37,097 nt of DNA, taken from Hyphomonadaceae bacterium (GTDB lineage Bacteria; Pseudomonadota; Alphaproteobacteria; Caulobacterales; Aquidulcibacteraceae). The translations under genes were made by a program, and so were the position numbers. The notes beneath the pieces are model-generated. The model had not been told where the DNA came from. It saw only the letters and a list, made by a program, of their open reading frames with translations, and ran no database searches. Numbering within the stretch: the first letter of the stretch is position 1; the number at the start of each line of letters is the position of its first letter. Location of the stretch: the NCBI GenBank assembly GCA_016791365.1, contig JAEUMT010000050.1:1-37097 (forward strand). Reading direction: 5' to 3'. Shown in pieces: positions 1-8,500 of this stretch.

Positions 1-124
1 TGGGCGTGTGGTTGCCGGGGGCTCAATTTTTTTAATTGGCCCCGGGGGGGCCCCGCCGCCGCGGCGGGGGGGGGGCCGCCCCCCCCCCCGACGGTCCATA
101 ATACGCGGCAAGACGGGGGAAATC
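1..124. other. G/C-homopolymer leader upstream of the alkylsulfatase gene
   Basis: No gene is seen here. The stretch holds a T7 run inside a short inverted repeat (24-38), a run of seven G (44-50), a run of ten G (66-75) and a run of eleven C (79-89). CATAAT at 97-102 matches the sigma-70 -10 consensus in five of six positions and lies 22 bases before the start codon, so the C run would fall where the -35 element or spacer should be. Homopolymers of this length are unusual in a non-repetitive GC-rich chromosome. They could be a slippage-prone promoter region or a read/assembly error. Confidence 0.5.
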
Positions 125-2041
125 ATGCGAGCGATCTGGGCGGCGGCTCTTCTATTTGCGTTCACCGGCGCGGCCAGCGCGCAGGTCAGCGACGCAACAC
201 GCGCATCAAATGCCGCGTTCGCGCAAACTTTACCCTGGGCCGATCGCGAGGACGAAGACTTCGCCGCACGCGGCTTCGCCGCCGCTTACGACCAACAGCA
301 AATCCGCACCGCTGACGGCAGCCGCGTCGTCTGGGATTTCAGCGCCTACAACTTCCTGCAAGGCCCGGCGCCTGAAACCGTGAACCCAAGCCTCTGGCGG
401 CACGCGCAATTGCTCGCGCGCGCCGGCCTCTTCCGCGTCACCGACCGCGTCTATCAAATCCGCGGCTTCGACGTCTCGAACATGACCATCATCGTCGGCG
501 ACACTGGCCTCATCGTCGTCGACCCGCTCTCAAGCGCCGAGACCGCCGCGGCGGGTCTGGCCCTCGCACGCCGCACGCTGGGCGACAAACCCGTCGTCGC
601 CGTCATCTACACCCACTCGCACCTCGACCATTTCGGCGGCGTACGCGGCGTTGTGCCCAATCCGGCAGGCGTAGAGATCATCGCGCCCGATCACTTCATG
701 GAGCACGCGGTGACGGAGAATGTCATCGCCGGCAACGCCATGAGCCGCCGCGCGCAATATCAGTTCGGCACGGGCCTGCCGCCTGGTCCGGAAGGGCAGA
801 TGACCTCCGGCATCGGCATCGCCGTCTCAAGCGGCACGTTCACGCTTATCCCGCCAACGCGCTCGATCACGCACACCGGTGAAACCCTCACCATCGACGG
901 CGTCCGCATCGAATTCCAACTCACGCCTGACACCGAAGCGCCGGCGGAGATGAATTTCCTCTTCCCGGATTTTGGCGTGTTGCTCATCGCGGAGAACGCT
1001 ACCGCCTCGATGCACAATATCCTCACGCCGCGCGGCGCGCTGGTGCGCGATGCAAAGGCCTGGGCCGACTACCTCACCGAAGTCTTGCGCCTGTACGGCG
1101 ACCGAACGCAGGTCATGGTCAACAGCCACGCCTGGCCGCGCTTTGGCGGCGATCGCGTCCGTGACTTCATCGCCAGCCACCGTGACGCCTACAAATATCT
1201 CCACGATCAAACCGTGCGCCTGATGAACGCCGGCTACACCGATCGCGAAATCGCCGAGCAGGTGCGCCTGCCGGCGTCGCTCTCCGCCCGCTGGTTCAAC
1301 CACGGCTATTACGGCACGATGATGCACAATTCCCGCGCCGTGTATCAGCGTTACATGGGCTGGTACGACGCCAATCCCGCCAATCTCAATCCGCTGCCGC
1401 CGGCGGAAGAGGGCGTGCGCTTCGTGCGCGCCATGGGCGGCGAAGACCGCGTGCTTGCCGAAGGCCAACGCGCCTTCGATGAAGGCGACTATCGCTGGGC
1501 CGCGCGCGTCTTGAACAATCTCGTCTTCGCCAATCCCAACAACACCGCCGCGCGCCAGTTGCTCGCGCGCACGCATCGCCAAATGGCGTATCAATCGGAA
1601 AGCGCGATTTGGCGGAACATGTATCTCTCCGCCGCCCGCGAACTGGACCAGGGCCCGCCGCAACGCAGCCTGCCGACGCAAAGCGCGGATCTCGTCGGCG
1701 CGACGCCAACGAGCTACATCCTTGATCTCCTGTCCGTCCGGCTCAACCCGGAGCGCCTTGGCGATCGCCAATACGCGTTCAATCTTGTTTTTCCGGAACG
1801 CAACGAGCGTTTTGCCGTCACCATCCGCAACGGTGTCCTCGTTTACGAGCGCGACCAAACCGTCGACGGTCCAACCATCACCTCGCCGCGTGCGGTATTC
1901 CTGCAAGCCATGGCGACGCAATCGATGGCGCGCGCCGTGTTGTCCGGACAAATCCGCATACAGGGCGGCAGAAGGTCCCTTGAAGGTTTGGGCGAGGTAT
2001 TCGACAACCCCGATCCGAATTTTCCAATCGTCACGCCGTGA
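125..2041 (+). CDS. SdsA1-type linear primary alkylsulfatase, metallo-beta-lactamase fold, exported
   Basis: This 638-residue protein hydrolyses primary alkyl sulfates such as SDS to alcohol and sulfate, by family knowledge. I start it at the ATG at 125 because it opens a clean Sec signal peptide (MRAIWAAALLFAFTGAASAQ); the frame stays open upstream through the homopolymer leader but makes no protein-like sequence there. The zinc-binding motif THSHLDH is at residues 163-169. An alkylsulfatase dimerisation region follows, then a TPR-like segment (about 430-510) and a C-terminal SCP2-like lipid-binding domain (about 520-638), the full SdsA1 domain order. Its length is normal for the family. Its last 11 bases overlap the end of the convergent small membrane-protein gene. 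Confidence 0.9.
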   Translation: MRAIWAAALLFAFTGAASAQVSDATRASNAAFAQTLPWADREDEDFAARGFAAAYDQQQIRTADGSRVVWDFSAYNFLQGPAPETVNPSLWRHAQLLARAGLFRVTDRVYQIRGFDVSNMTIIVGDTGLIVVDPLSSAETAAAGLALARRTLGDKPVVAVIYTHSHLDHFGGVRGVVPNPAGVEIIAPDHFMEHAVTENVIAGNAMSRRAQYQFGTGLPPGPEGQMTSGIGIAVSSGTFTLIPPTRSITHTGETLTIDGVRIEFQLTPDTEAPAEMNFLFPDFGVLLIAENATASMHNILTPRGALVRDAKAWADYLTEVLRLYGDRTQVMVNSHAWPRFGGDRVRDFIASHRDAYKYLHDQTVRLMNAGYTDREIAEQVRLPASLSARWFNHGYYGTMMHNSRAVYQRYMGWYDANPANLNPLPPAEEGVRFVRAMGGEDRVLAEGQRAFDEGDYRWAARVLNNLVFANPNNTAARQLLARTHRQMAYQSESAIWRNMYLSAARELDQGPPQRSLPTQSADLVGATPTSYILDLLSVRLNPERLGDRQYAFNLVFPERNERFAVTIRNGVLVYERDQTVDGPTITSPRAVFLQAMATQSMARAVLSGQIRIQGGRRSLEGLGEVFDNPDPNFPIVTP

Positions 2042-2315
2042 CGATGGGCGAGTCCGGGTTTTTGTTCACGCGTCTCTGATGCGCCGATCTCATCAGCGGC
2101 GCGATTTTCCAAGCAATCGGGCCAGACAGCGCCAGGCTGATCAGAATCACAGCAGGGATAAGGTACGCCGCGTGAGCTTTCAGCGGTGTTGCAAGGACGA
2201 CGATCGTGCCGATGCCAAACAGCACACCTTGAACCATCATGAAGATGATAGACGTGATTCGTAATCTGACGGACATGAGCAATTCCTGGTCCAATCTTGT
2301 TCTAACGTCATCCAT
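2031..2315 (-). CDS. Small membrane protein with two transmembrane helices, function unknown
   Basis: The 94-residue product has two hydrophobic helices (about 18-42 and 49-69) and a basic C-terminus. I recognise no family. A second ATG at 2276 (MSVRLRITS) could be the start and would remove a charged N-terminal leader of 13 residues. The gene is convergent with the alkylsulfatase gene and overlaps its 3' end by 11 bases, and it is divergent from pdeM with 59 bases between the starts. The clear hydrophobic pattern supports a real gene; its role cannot be read from context. Confidence 0.6.
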   Translation of the reverse strand: MDDVRTRLDQELLMSVRLRITSIIFMMVQGVLFGIGTIVVLATPLKAHAAYLIPAVILISLALSGPIAWKIAPLMRSAHQRRVNKNPDSPIVTA

Positions 2316-2374
2316 GGCGATGTGTTCCAGGCGCGTCCTGGCGCTCGCAGTAAATCCTCGCTAGCCTTCCCCGC

Positions 2375-3148
2375 ATGCCGCTCCTGTCGCAGCCCGCACC
2401 GAAGCCAGAGCGCCAGCGCCGCAAGGCGGCGGCGCTCGTGCGCCCGTTGCCGCCGATTGCGATTGTCGGCCCCAATGTCGAGATGCGCCTCGGCGATACG
2501 CTGATCACGGCGCTGCCCGACGGCGCGCTCTGGATTGCTGAGTCCAAAACGCTCATCGTTTCGGACATCCACTTCGAGAAGGGCTCGTCCTTCGCGCTGC
2601 GCGGGCAGATGCTGCCGCCGTACGACACGCACGCGGCGCTCTTAAAGCTCACCGATCTCATGCTCCGCCTGCAGCCCGACATCATCGTCTCGCTCGGCGA
2701 CAGCTTCCACGATAGCGGCGGCCCCGCACGCATGGACGCGCGCGATCGCGAATTGCTGCGCTTGCTGATGTCGCGTTGCGACTGGGTCTGGGTCGAAGGC
2801 AATCACGATGGCCGCGCGCCCGAGACACTCGGCGGCGTCTTCAAGGAAACGCTGCACATCGGTTCATTGGTGCTGCGTCACCATCCGACCGAAGCGGACG
2901 CGCCGGGTGAGGTTGCCGGCCACTTGCATCCGTGCGCGAAGGTGTCCGGCCGCGGCCGCGTCGTGCGCCGCCGCTGCTTCGCCACTGACGGCGCGCGTCT
3001 GGTGATGCCGGCCTTCGGCGCCTTCACCGGCGGCCTCAACGTCTGCGACAAAGCCTATGCCAAAATCTTCCCGGCCGGCGCGACAGCGTTTGTGCTCGGC
3101 AAGGACCGCGTCCTGCCCGCGCCAAATGAACGCCTGATCGGCGATTAA
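2375..3148 (+). CDS. pdeM: Ligase-associated DNA-damage-response phosphoesterase PdeM
   Basis: This calcineurin-like metallophosphoesterase belongs to the PdeM family, which in many bacteria is encoded with an Lhr-like helicase, an ATP-dependent ligase and an exonuclease and is thought to act in DNA repair. The metal-binding motifs appear in order: SDIHFEKGSS, LGDSFHD, EGNHDG and GHLHP. The protein is 257 residues. The first 35 are a basic, Pro/Ala-rich extension, and an internal ATG at 2480 (MRLGDTLITAL) would give a length closer to many homologues, so the start is uncertain. None of the usual partner genes lies beside it here, so it stands alone. Confidence 0.85.
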   Translation: MPLLSQPAPKPERQRRKAAALVRPLPPIAIVGPNVEMRLGDTLITALPDGALWIAESKTLIVSDIHFEKGSSFALRGQMLPPYDTHAALLKLTDLMLRLQPDIIVSLGDSFHDSGGPARMDARDRELLRLLMSRCDWVWVEGNHDGRAPETLGGVFKETLHIGSLVLRHHPTEADAPGEVAGHLHPCAKVSGRGRVVRRRCFATDGARLVMPAFGAFTGGLNVCDKAYAKIFPAGATAFVLGKDRVLPAPNERLIGD

Positions 3149-3154
3149 GACCTG

Positions 3155-3273
3155 CTCGCCCTTGATGGGCGAGTTGTCAGCGCGCGACGCGCGATGCCTG
3201 AGTGGGTGACGGCTCAGGTCTGAGGAGACACTACTCCGGCCGCTGCGCGTCCAACCCGCCCATCAAGGGCGAG
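3155..3273. repeat. Structured palindromic element between convergent gene ends
   Basis: Arms of 15 bases, CGCCCTTGATGGGCG at 3157-3171 and its exact reverse complement at 3257-3271, bound a segment with its own palindromes: CGCGCG either side of 3187, and CCTGAG/CTCAGG at 3197-3202 and 3213-3218. Each outer arm can also fold on itself (CGCCC/GGGCG). The element fills the gap between the 3' ends of pdeM and the DUF3429 gene. It could act as a two-way transcription stop, or be a miniature mobile element; no U-tract favours the former. Confidence 0.55.
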
Positions 3274-3284
3274 GAGAAGAAACC

Positions 3285-3761
3285 TCAAAACCGGTGCATC
3301 GCGGTAGCGAGCGGAATGATCATGCAGATGATCATCGATCCTCCCGTCAGCACCTGCCGCAACAGCGGATACCAGGCCGGCGCGCCGGCATCGCGCGCGC
3401 TGCGATAATCCCACATCGCCTGCACAGCAAATATCCCGGCAAAGATCGCGGCGGCGCCTAGCACCGGTGTGAAATAGACAACCGTGGCCGCCAGCGTCCA
3501 ACCCGCCAGCGCCGGCAGCGCGCTGAACATCAACCGCATCCCGCTCGGCGCCTCAGGCGCGCGCATGATCTCAAACCCGCAGCGCACGCCGCCCAAGAAT
3601 GAGAGCAACACCGCCGCATAGAGCGAAAACGCGATTGCGCCTAAACGCGCCGTGCTCGGATGTTCGGAGAGTGAGACGAGCGCCGAAACGCCGAGTGGGG
3701 CGAGCCCCAGAAAGCCCAGGCGGAGCGCGGCGCGCGGAAGGATTGGCGGCGTAGCTCTCAC
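3285..3761 (-). CDS. DUF3429 family membrane protein
   Basis: I take the GTG at 3761 as start, giving 158 residues (VRATPPILPRAAL...), because it overlaps the stop of the upstream TIGR02186 gene as GTGA, the same junction used between the two previous genes of this operon. The longer frame back to 3836 only shadows that gene. The product has five hydrophobic segments and matches the DUF3429 pattern of small inner-membrane proteins with a conserved GG(V/I)R(C)GFE-like turn after the second helix. Function is unknown. It is the last gene of the TSUP/TIGR02186 operon, and the gap after it holds a structured palindromic element. Confidence 0.75.
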   Translation of the reverse strand: MRATPPILPRAALRLGFLGLAPLGVSALVSLSEHPSTARLGAIAFSLYAAVLLSFLGGVRCGFEIMRAPEAPSGMRLMFSALPALAGWTLAATVVYFTPVLGAAAIFAGIFAVQAMWDYRSARDAGAPAWYPLLRQVLTGGSMIICMIIPLATAMHRF

Positions 3762-4552
3762 GGCCGGCGGAATAGCACGGCTGAGCCCCAACCCGCCAAC
3801 AGCGCCAGCAGCACCGTCACAATGCCGTAGAGCCACGAAACATTGGTGGCCATATCGTGGATCGTGCGTTCAACCCCGATGCGCGAAATCGTGATCGGAA
3901 TACGCTGGCGTGAAATCAAACGCCCGTCGCGGAAGAGGTAGGTGTCGGCGTGATATTGCGCGATCGGCGCATTGGCGGGCAGGCGCACCACGGCGCGGAA
4001 CAAGCCGCCGCGATACGCCGTCAGTCCGCCGCGCACGCCTTCTTGCGGCGGCCGCGAGTACCATTGGTAAAGCCCTTGCGCGTGCCGCAAGCGCACCAGC
4101 GCGGCGCGATACGCCGAAGGATCGCCGCCCGCGGGCACCGCGCTTGCAAGCTGCGCCGACGCAGCCGGATCCAATTGGTATCGCCAGATTGATTGCGGGC
4201 TCGCGATCTCCCGCAGCGGCCGATTGCTCAACACCGCAAAGAACGCCGGCGCCTCGCTAAAGCGCACCGGATCGCCGTTGATCCAAAGTCCAAACACGCG
4301 CCGCTTCTGCATCACCGTCGCTTGTTCAGTCGGGCCGCGCAGCACCACCACGATATCACCACGTCCGCGCCGATCCGGGTTCATGCCGAACACCGTGATG
4401 TACGAGCCGCCATAGGTCGAACTGACGCTGATCTGCTCTTCGGCGACGCCCGCCGGCAAATCGTCCGCGACGTCCGCGCCCGGTTGCTGTTGCGCTAACG
4501 CTGGCGCGCCCGCAAGGAGCGCGAAGGCGAGGGTTGCCAGAACGCGCCTCAC
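3758..4552 (-). CDS. TIGR02186 family membrane-anchored protein
   Basis: The 264-residue product starts at the GTG at 4552, which overlaps the TSUP gene stop as GTGA. It opens with a signal peptide (RRVLATLAFALLAGAPALAQ), continues with a beta-rich periplasmic region (about 25-235) and ends with one transmembrane helix (WLYGIVTVLLALLAGWGSAVLF). TIGR02186 proteins are regularly encoded next to TauE/SafE transporters in alphaproteobacteria, and their role is not established. By inference it is a periplasmic partner of the transporter. The frame is open much further upstream (to 5230), but that part is antisense-free shadow of the TSUP gene and has no protein character. Confidence 0.85.
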   Translation of the reverse strand: MRRVLATLAFALLAGAPALAQQQPGADVADDLPAGVAEEQISVSSTYGGSYITVFGMNPDRRGRGDIVVVLRGPTEQATVMQKRRVFGLWINGDPVRFSEAPAFFAVLSNRPLREIASPQSIWRYQLDPAASAQLASAVPAGGDPSAYRAALVRLRHAQGLYQWYSRPPQEGVRGGLTAYRGGLFRAVVRLPANAPIAQYHADTYLFRDGRLISRQRIPITISRIGVERTIHDMATNVSWLYGIVTVLLALLAGWGSAVLFRRP

Positions 4553-5463
4553 CACATGCCCGCCCCGAGGACATAAGCCTCTTGCGGCGGCGCCACGAGA
4601 TCGAACAGGAACTTCGCGCTCGCCGCGACAAGCAGCGCGCCCAAAATCCCGCGCACATATTCCGCTTTCATGCCCGCGCCGACCCGCGCCCCGATCTGCG
4701 CGCCGACAACGCCGCCCGCCATCAACAACAGCGCCAGCACCAGATCGACCGTATGCGTCGCCATCGATTGCAGGATCACGATCAGCGAGGCAATCACCAG
4801 CACCTGAAATTGCGACGTGCCGATGACGACGTTCGTGGGCATGCGCAGAAGATAGATCATCGCCGGGATCAAAATGAAGCCGCCGCCGATGCCCATGATC
4901 GCCGAAAGCGCCCCGATCACAAAGCCGATGCCCAGCGGCGGCAGCACGCTGATGTAGAGGCCCGAGCGCGGGAAGCGCAGACGAAAGGGCAGGGTATGCG
5001 CAGCCGTCTTCAGCGGCCGCCGCAGGATCGAGACACTCTTCGCCGGCCTGCCGCGCCAGAAGCGATAGCTCTCGCGCACCATCAAAAAGCCGACGCTCGA
5101 GAGCAGCAGCAAATAGAGCAGCGACACCAGCAGATCGAGTTGACCAATCCGCAGCAGCCGCTCGAACAACGCCACACCCAGCGAGCTGCCGCCAACGCCG
5201 CCGATCGACAGCAAAAGTCCCATGCGCCAATCAACGGCTTTGCGTCGTGTTTGCGTCATGATGCCGGAGAACGAGGTTGCCGCGATTTGGCTCGCGCCGG
5301 TTGCGACCGCCACGGGCGCGGGCACGCCCATGAAAATCAGTGCCGGCGTCATGATGAAGCCGCCGCCGACGCCTACCAGCCCCGACACAAAGCCGACGGC
5401 GCCGCTCACCAATAGGATAAGCAGCACGGCCACCGGCATTTCGGCGATCGGCAGGTAAATCAA
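4549..5463 (-). CDS. TauE/SafE (TSUP) family sulfite/organosulfonate exporter-like permease
   Basis: This 304-residue integral membrane protein has the twofold internal repeat of the TSUP family. The glycine-rich signature occurs twice: GLVGVGGGFIMTPAL near residue 29 and SAIMGIGGGFILIPAM near residue 187. About eight hydrophobic helices are visible. Family members export sulfite, sulfoacetate or related anions, but the substrate here cannot be told. It is the first gene of an operon with the TIGR02186 and DUF3429 genes. The upstream neighbour on the same strand ends 113 bases away, beyond a hairpin, so it probably has its own promoter. Confidence 0.9.
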   Translation of the reverse strand: MIYLPIAEMPVAVLLILLVSGAVGFVSGLVGVGGGFIMTPALIFMGVPAPVAVATGASQIAATSFSGIMTQTRRKAVDWRMGLLLSIGGVGGSSLGVALFERLLRIGQLDLLVSLLYLLLLSSVGFLMVRESYRFWRGRPAKSVSILRRPLKTAAHTLPFRLRFPRSGLYISVLPPLGIGFVIGALSAIMGIGGGFILIPAMIYLLRMPTNVVIGTSQFQVLVIASLIVILQSMATHTVDLVLALLLMAGGVVGAQIGARVGAGMKAEYVRGILGALLVAASAKFLFDLVAPPQEAYVLGAGMW

Positions 5464-5493
5464 AAACTCTGCTCTGAACTGAGCGCCGCAGCG

Positions 5494-5533
5494 CTACGCC
5501 CGCAGCCCCTTATGAGCAGGGTCGCGGGCGTAG
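5494..5533. terminator. Stem-loop between the PodJ-like and TSUP genes
   Basis: CTACGCCCGC (5494-5503) pairs perfectly with GCGGGCGTAG (5524-5533) around a 20-base loop. It lies 44 bases past the stop of the PodJ-like gene on the minus strand and 31 bases before the TSUP start. It has no clear U-tract, so it is a weak candidate terminator or an mRNA 3'-end stabiliser. Confidence 0.35.
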
Positions 5534-5576
5534 GCAACGTTCGTTTACCGCCAAATTGGGGTTGCGGCGCTTCGGC

Positions 5577-8500
5577 CTACGAGCTTGGCCGGGTGTTCCA
5601 GGCGCGGGCGCCGAACTCACCGTTTGCGACGGCGCTGGCGGCGCGCGGGCGGAAGGACTGAGCGCGGGCTCTGGCTTGCTCCGCCTGCATTGGCGTCAGC
5701 TGCGCCTCGATGGCCGTTGCGCGTGCGCCGGCATCCTGATCGCCTTGCCGCGAGGCGACCTGGAACCAGAACAAAGCTTCCGACACCGAAGCATTCACGC
5801 CGCGGCCTTGCTGGTAGAGGACGCCCAGATTGTACTGGCTGTCCGCCACGCCGAGCTCCGCCGCCTGGCGGAACCAACGGAACGCCGCTGCTTCATCCAA
5901 CGGCGCGCCTTCGCCGCGTGCGAAATAGACGCCAAGATCATGCATGGCGCGGCGATTGCCTGCCGCCGCGGCGCGCTCGGTCCATTGGCGCGCGATTGTG
6001 AGATCGGCCGGGACGCCTTCGCCGCGCTCATAGAGCTTGGCCAGGCGATATTGCGCCATCGGGAAGCCGCGATCCGCCGCCCGGCGCAGCATCGTCACGC
6101 CATCCGCCGTACGGCCGGAGGAGATGCGTTGCAGAGCCAGTTCGTATTGCGCCGTCAGATCACCCGACGTGGCGGCTTGTTCCAGCGATACATTACGCGC
6201 CGGCAGCGGGCCGGCGACGACTTGCTGCGTCGTCGCATTCTGGTTTTGCGCGACCGGCGTCGTCGGCGCTGGCGTGGTTGTTGTCGCGCCTTCAACCGGC
6301 GCCGCGCCGTCCGTCACCGCGTCCTCGACAGGCGCTTCGGCGAAGGGATCAGCCGGCGCAAGCTCCGCCGGCGGCGCAACCGGCGCGGGCGCAGGCTCGG
6401 CGTCCGTCTGCGGCTCGGATGGGGCAAGCTGCGTCTTGTAATAGTAAGCGCCGCCAACGAGCGCCGCGGCCACAAGACCAGCCGCGCCCCAAAGCACAAT
6501 CCGGCTTGACCCGCGCAAGCTCAACTTGGGCGTTTCAACCGCCGGATCAGGACGCGTCTTAGGCAACGACTGCGCTTGCGCGGCTTTGCGCGCATTGGCG
6601 AGATAATCGTTCTTCGAGGGCGCCGCCGCCGTCTGCTCGTCTTCGAAGATTGGCAGGTCAGCCAGATCCGGCATTTCAAGCGCGAGTGGCTCTTCTTCTT
6701 CGGTCCCGTTGGAAAGTGGAATGTCGCTCGCGACAGCCGCCGTTGGCGTCACCAGCGGCGCGACCGCTTCCTCGATCGTCGCCGGCGCCAGATCGTCTTC
6801 CGGCGTCCAGAACGGATCGTCATCCAAAGGCGGCGCGACCGTTTCCAGTTCTTCGATCGTCGGCTCGTCGATCATCAGATCGTCATCCGCCGAAACTTCA
6901 ATTGGCTTATATTCCGGCGGCACGAACGCGTCTCGCGCTGCATCTTCATCGACCAGCAGATCGTCGATCTGATGGTTCTCCTCGGCGAAATAGATGTCGT
7001 GTTCGTTTGGCGCTTCCGCGAATGGCGCACGTGGTGGCAGCGGCGCGGCGCGCACCGGCTGGGCGGCGTCGCGCGGCGAAACGTACGGCTGTGGCTCGGG
7101 ATCGCTTAGATTGAACGCGTTGTCGTCGTCGAAGCTCGGAAAATCTTCCGTGCGGCGCGATGGCGTCGGAAAGCTCTCCGCGGCAGGCGCCGGCATCGGC
7201 GCGGGGCGCTCGCTCTCGAACGCCTCCAGCTTCGAGGCGACATTCGAGACGGCCTTCTGAACCGGCGCGATGGCTTCCTGGCTGTGCTCTTCAACTTCGG
7301 CCAAACGCTGCATGATCGAACTGATAGCTTCCGAAACGCGCTGACCGGCGCGCTCTTCGCTGTCGAGCATGCGTTCGCCCAACTCGCGCGCCATGATGTC
7401 CTGGCGTTGGTTGAAGCGATCGGCCATGCGCGCGACTTGCTCGCCCACGTGCTCGATGGCTTGCGCGCTGCGTTGCTCCACCGCGCCAACGCGCTCTTCC
7501 AGGCGCTCGGAGAGGCGGCCGACTTCGAGGCCCATGCGATCGAACGCGGCGGCTTCGCGCCGCTCGATTTCGTCAAAGCGCTGCTCAAGCGTCGTCGACA
7601 TGCGCGACAGCTCTTCGCGCACCGCCGAGGCGGCCGCGTCGTCATTGCGCGATTCAACCGTGCGCAGACGCTGATCGACCGTCTCCGACATCCGCTTGAT
7701 CTCGATCGAGATCGCTTCGATCGTTTGCGCTTGGCGCCGTTCAGCGGCGGCCAGGCGCGAGGTCACGTCCGCAAGCGCGGTTTCAAAGCTCGCGCCGCCG
7801 CTCATCACGGCCTGCAATTCCTGCGAAACTTCGTCGCGCACCGTTTGCGCCATCGTGTCGAGGCGCTGTTCGAGCATCGCGCGAACGGCTTCGGTTTCTT
7901 CTGCGGCGCCGCCGCCTTGTTCGATGCGGGCGCTGAGCGAGGAGACCGTTTCTTCGATGTGGCGGATCGCGGTGTTCGCCGTCGATTCCGTTTCATCGAG
8001 CTTGTCTTGCAGGCGTTGCAGCGCGCGATCGAGCGATTGCACCGTGTCGCCGATCTCATCGATCTTCGCGGTGTCGCCCGAATGTGCTTCAACCTGTGCG
8101 ATGCGTGCTTCAAACGCCGCCAGCGCGCCGGTGAGCAGGGGGCTGCTATCGCTTCTGCCTTCAAGCGCCGCCAGGCGCTCGGCGATGTCCTCTTGCGCCT
8201 GGCGCACGTCCGTGAGGTCGACCGCGCCCGATTGGCCGGCGACATCCTCAACCTGCTTCACGCGCGCCGAGAGCGTCAGCTGCGCATTGCGCAGATCGGC
8301 GATCGCGGCGCCTGCCGCCTGACGCAGACCCGCCGTGCTCTCGCGTGCGCCCGCCTCAGCGCGTTCGATGCGCGAGATCAGCGTCGCTTGCTCGGTCTTC
8401 AGCGTATCGACGGCGCCAACGCGCTTGGCGATCTCGCCTTCGAGCCGCACCACTTCTTCCAGCAGCGCTTCGCGCGCGCCGCGCGTTTCTGTTGACGTCT

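Noticed and set aside
827-1951. Long 374-codon frame on the minus strand inside the alkylsulfatase gene
   Set aside because: It is antisense to a gene with a complete domain set and its product is Arg/Ala/Gly/His-rich with no motif; a GC-bias shadow.
4553-5230. N-terminal extension of the TIGR02186 reading frame
   Set aside because: Signal peptide and GTGA overlap place the start at 4552; the extension is a shadow of the TSUP gene.
4534-5415. 293-codon plus-strand frame opposite the TSUP transporter
   Set aside because: Arg/Gln/His-rich product without hydrophobic segments; the transporter on the minus strand has the family signatures.
7284-8495. 403-codon plus-strand frame within the PodJ-like gene
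   Set aside because: The product is an Arg/Ala/Phe repeat pattern that mirrors the coiled-coil codons of the opposite strand.
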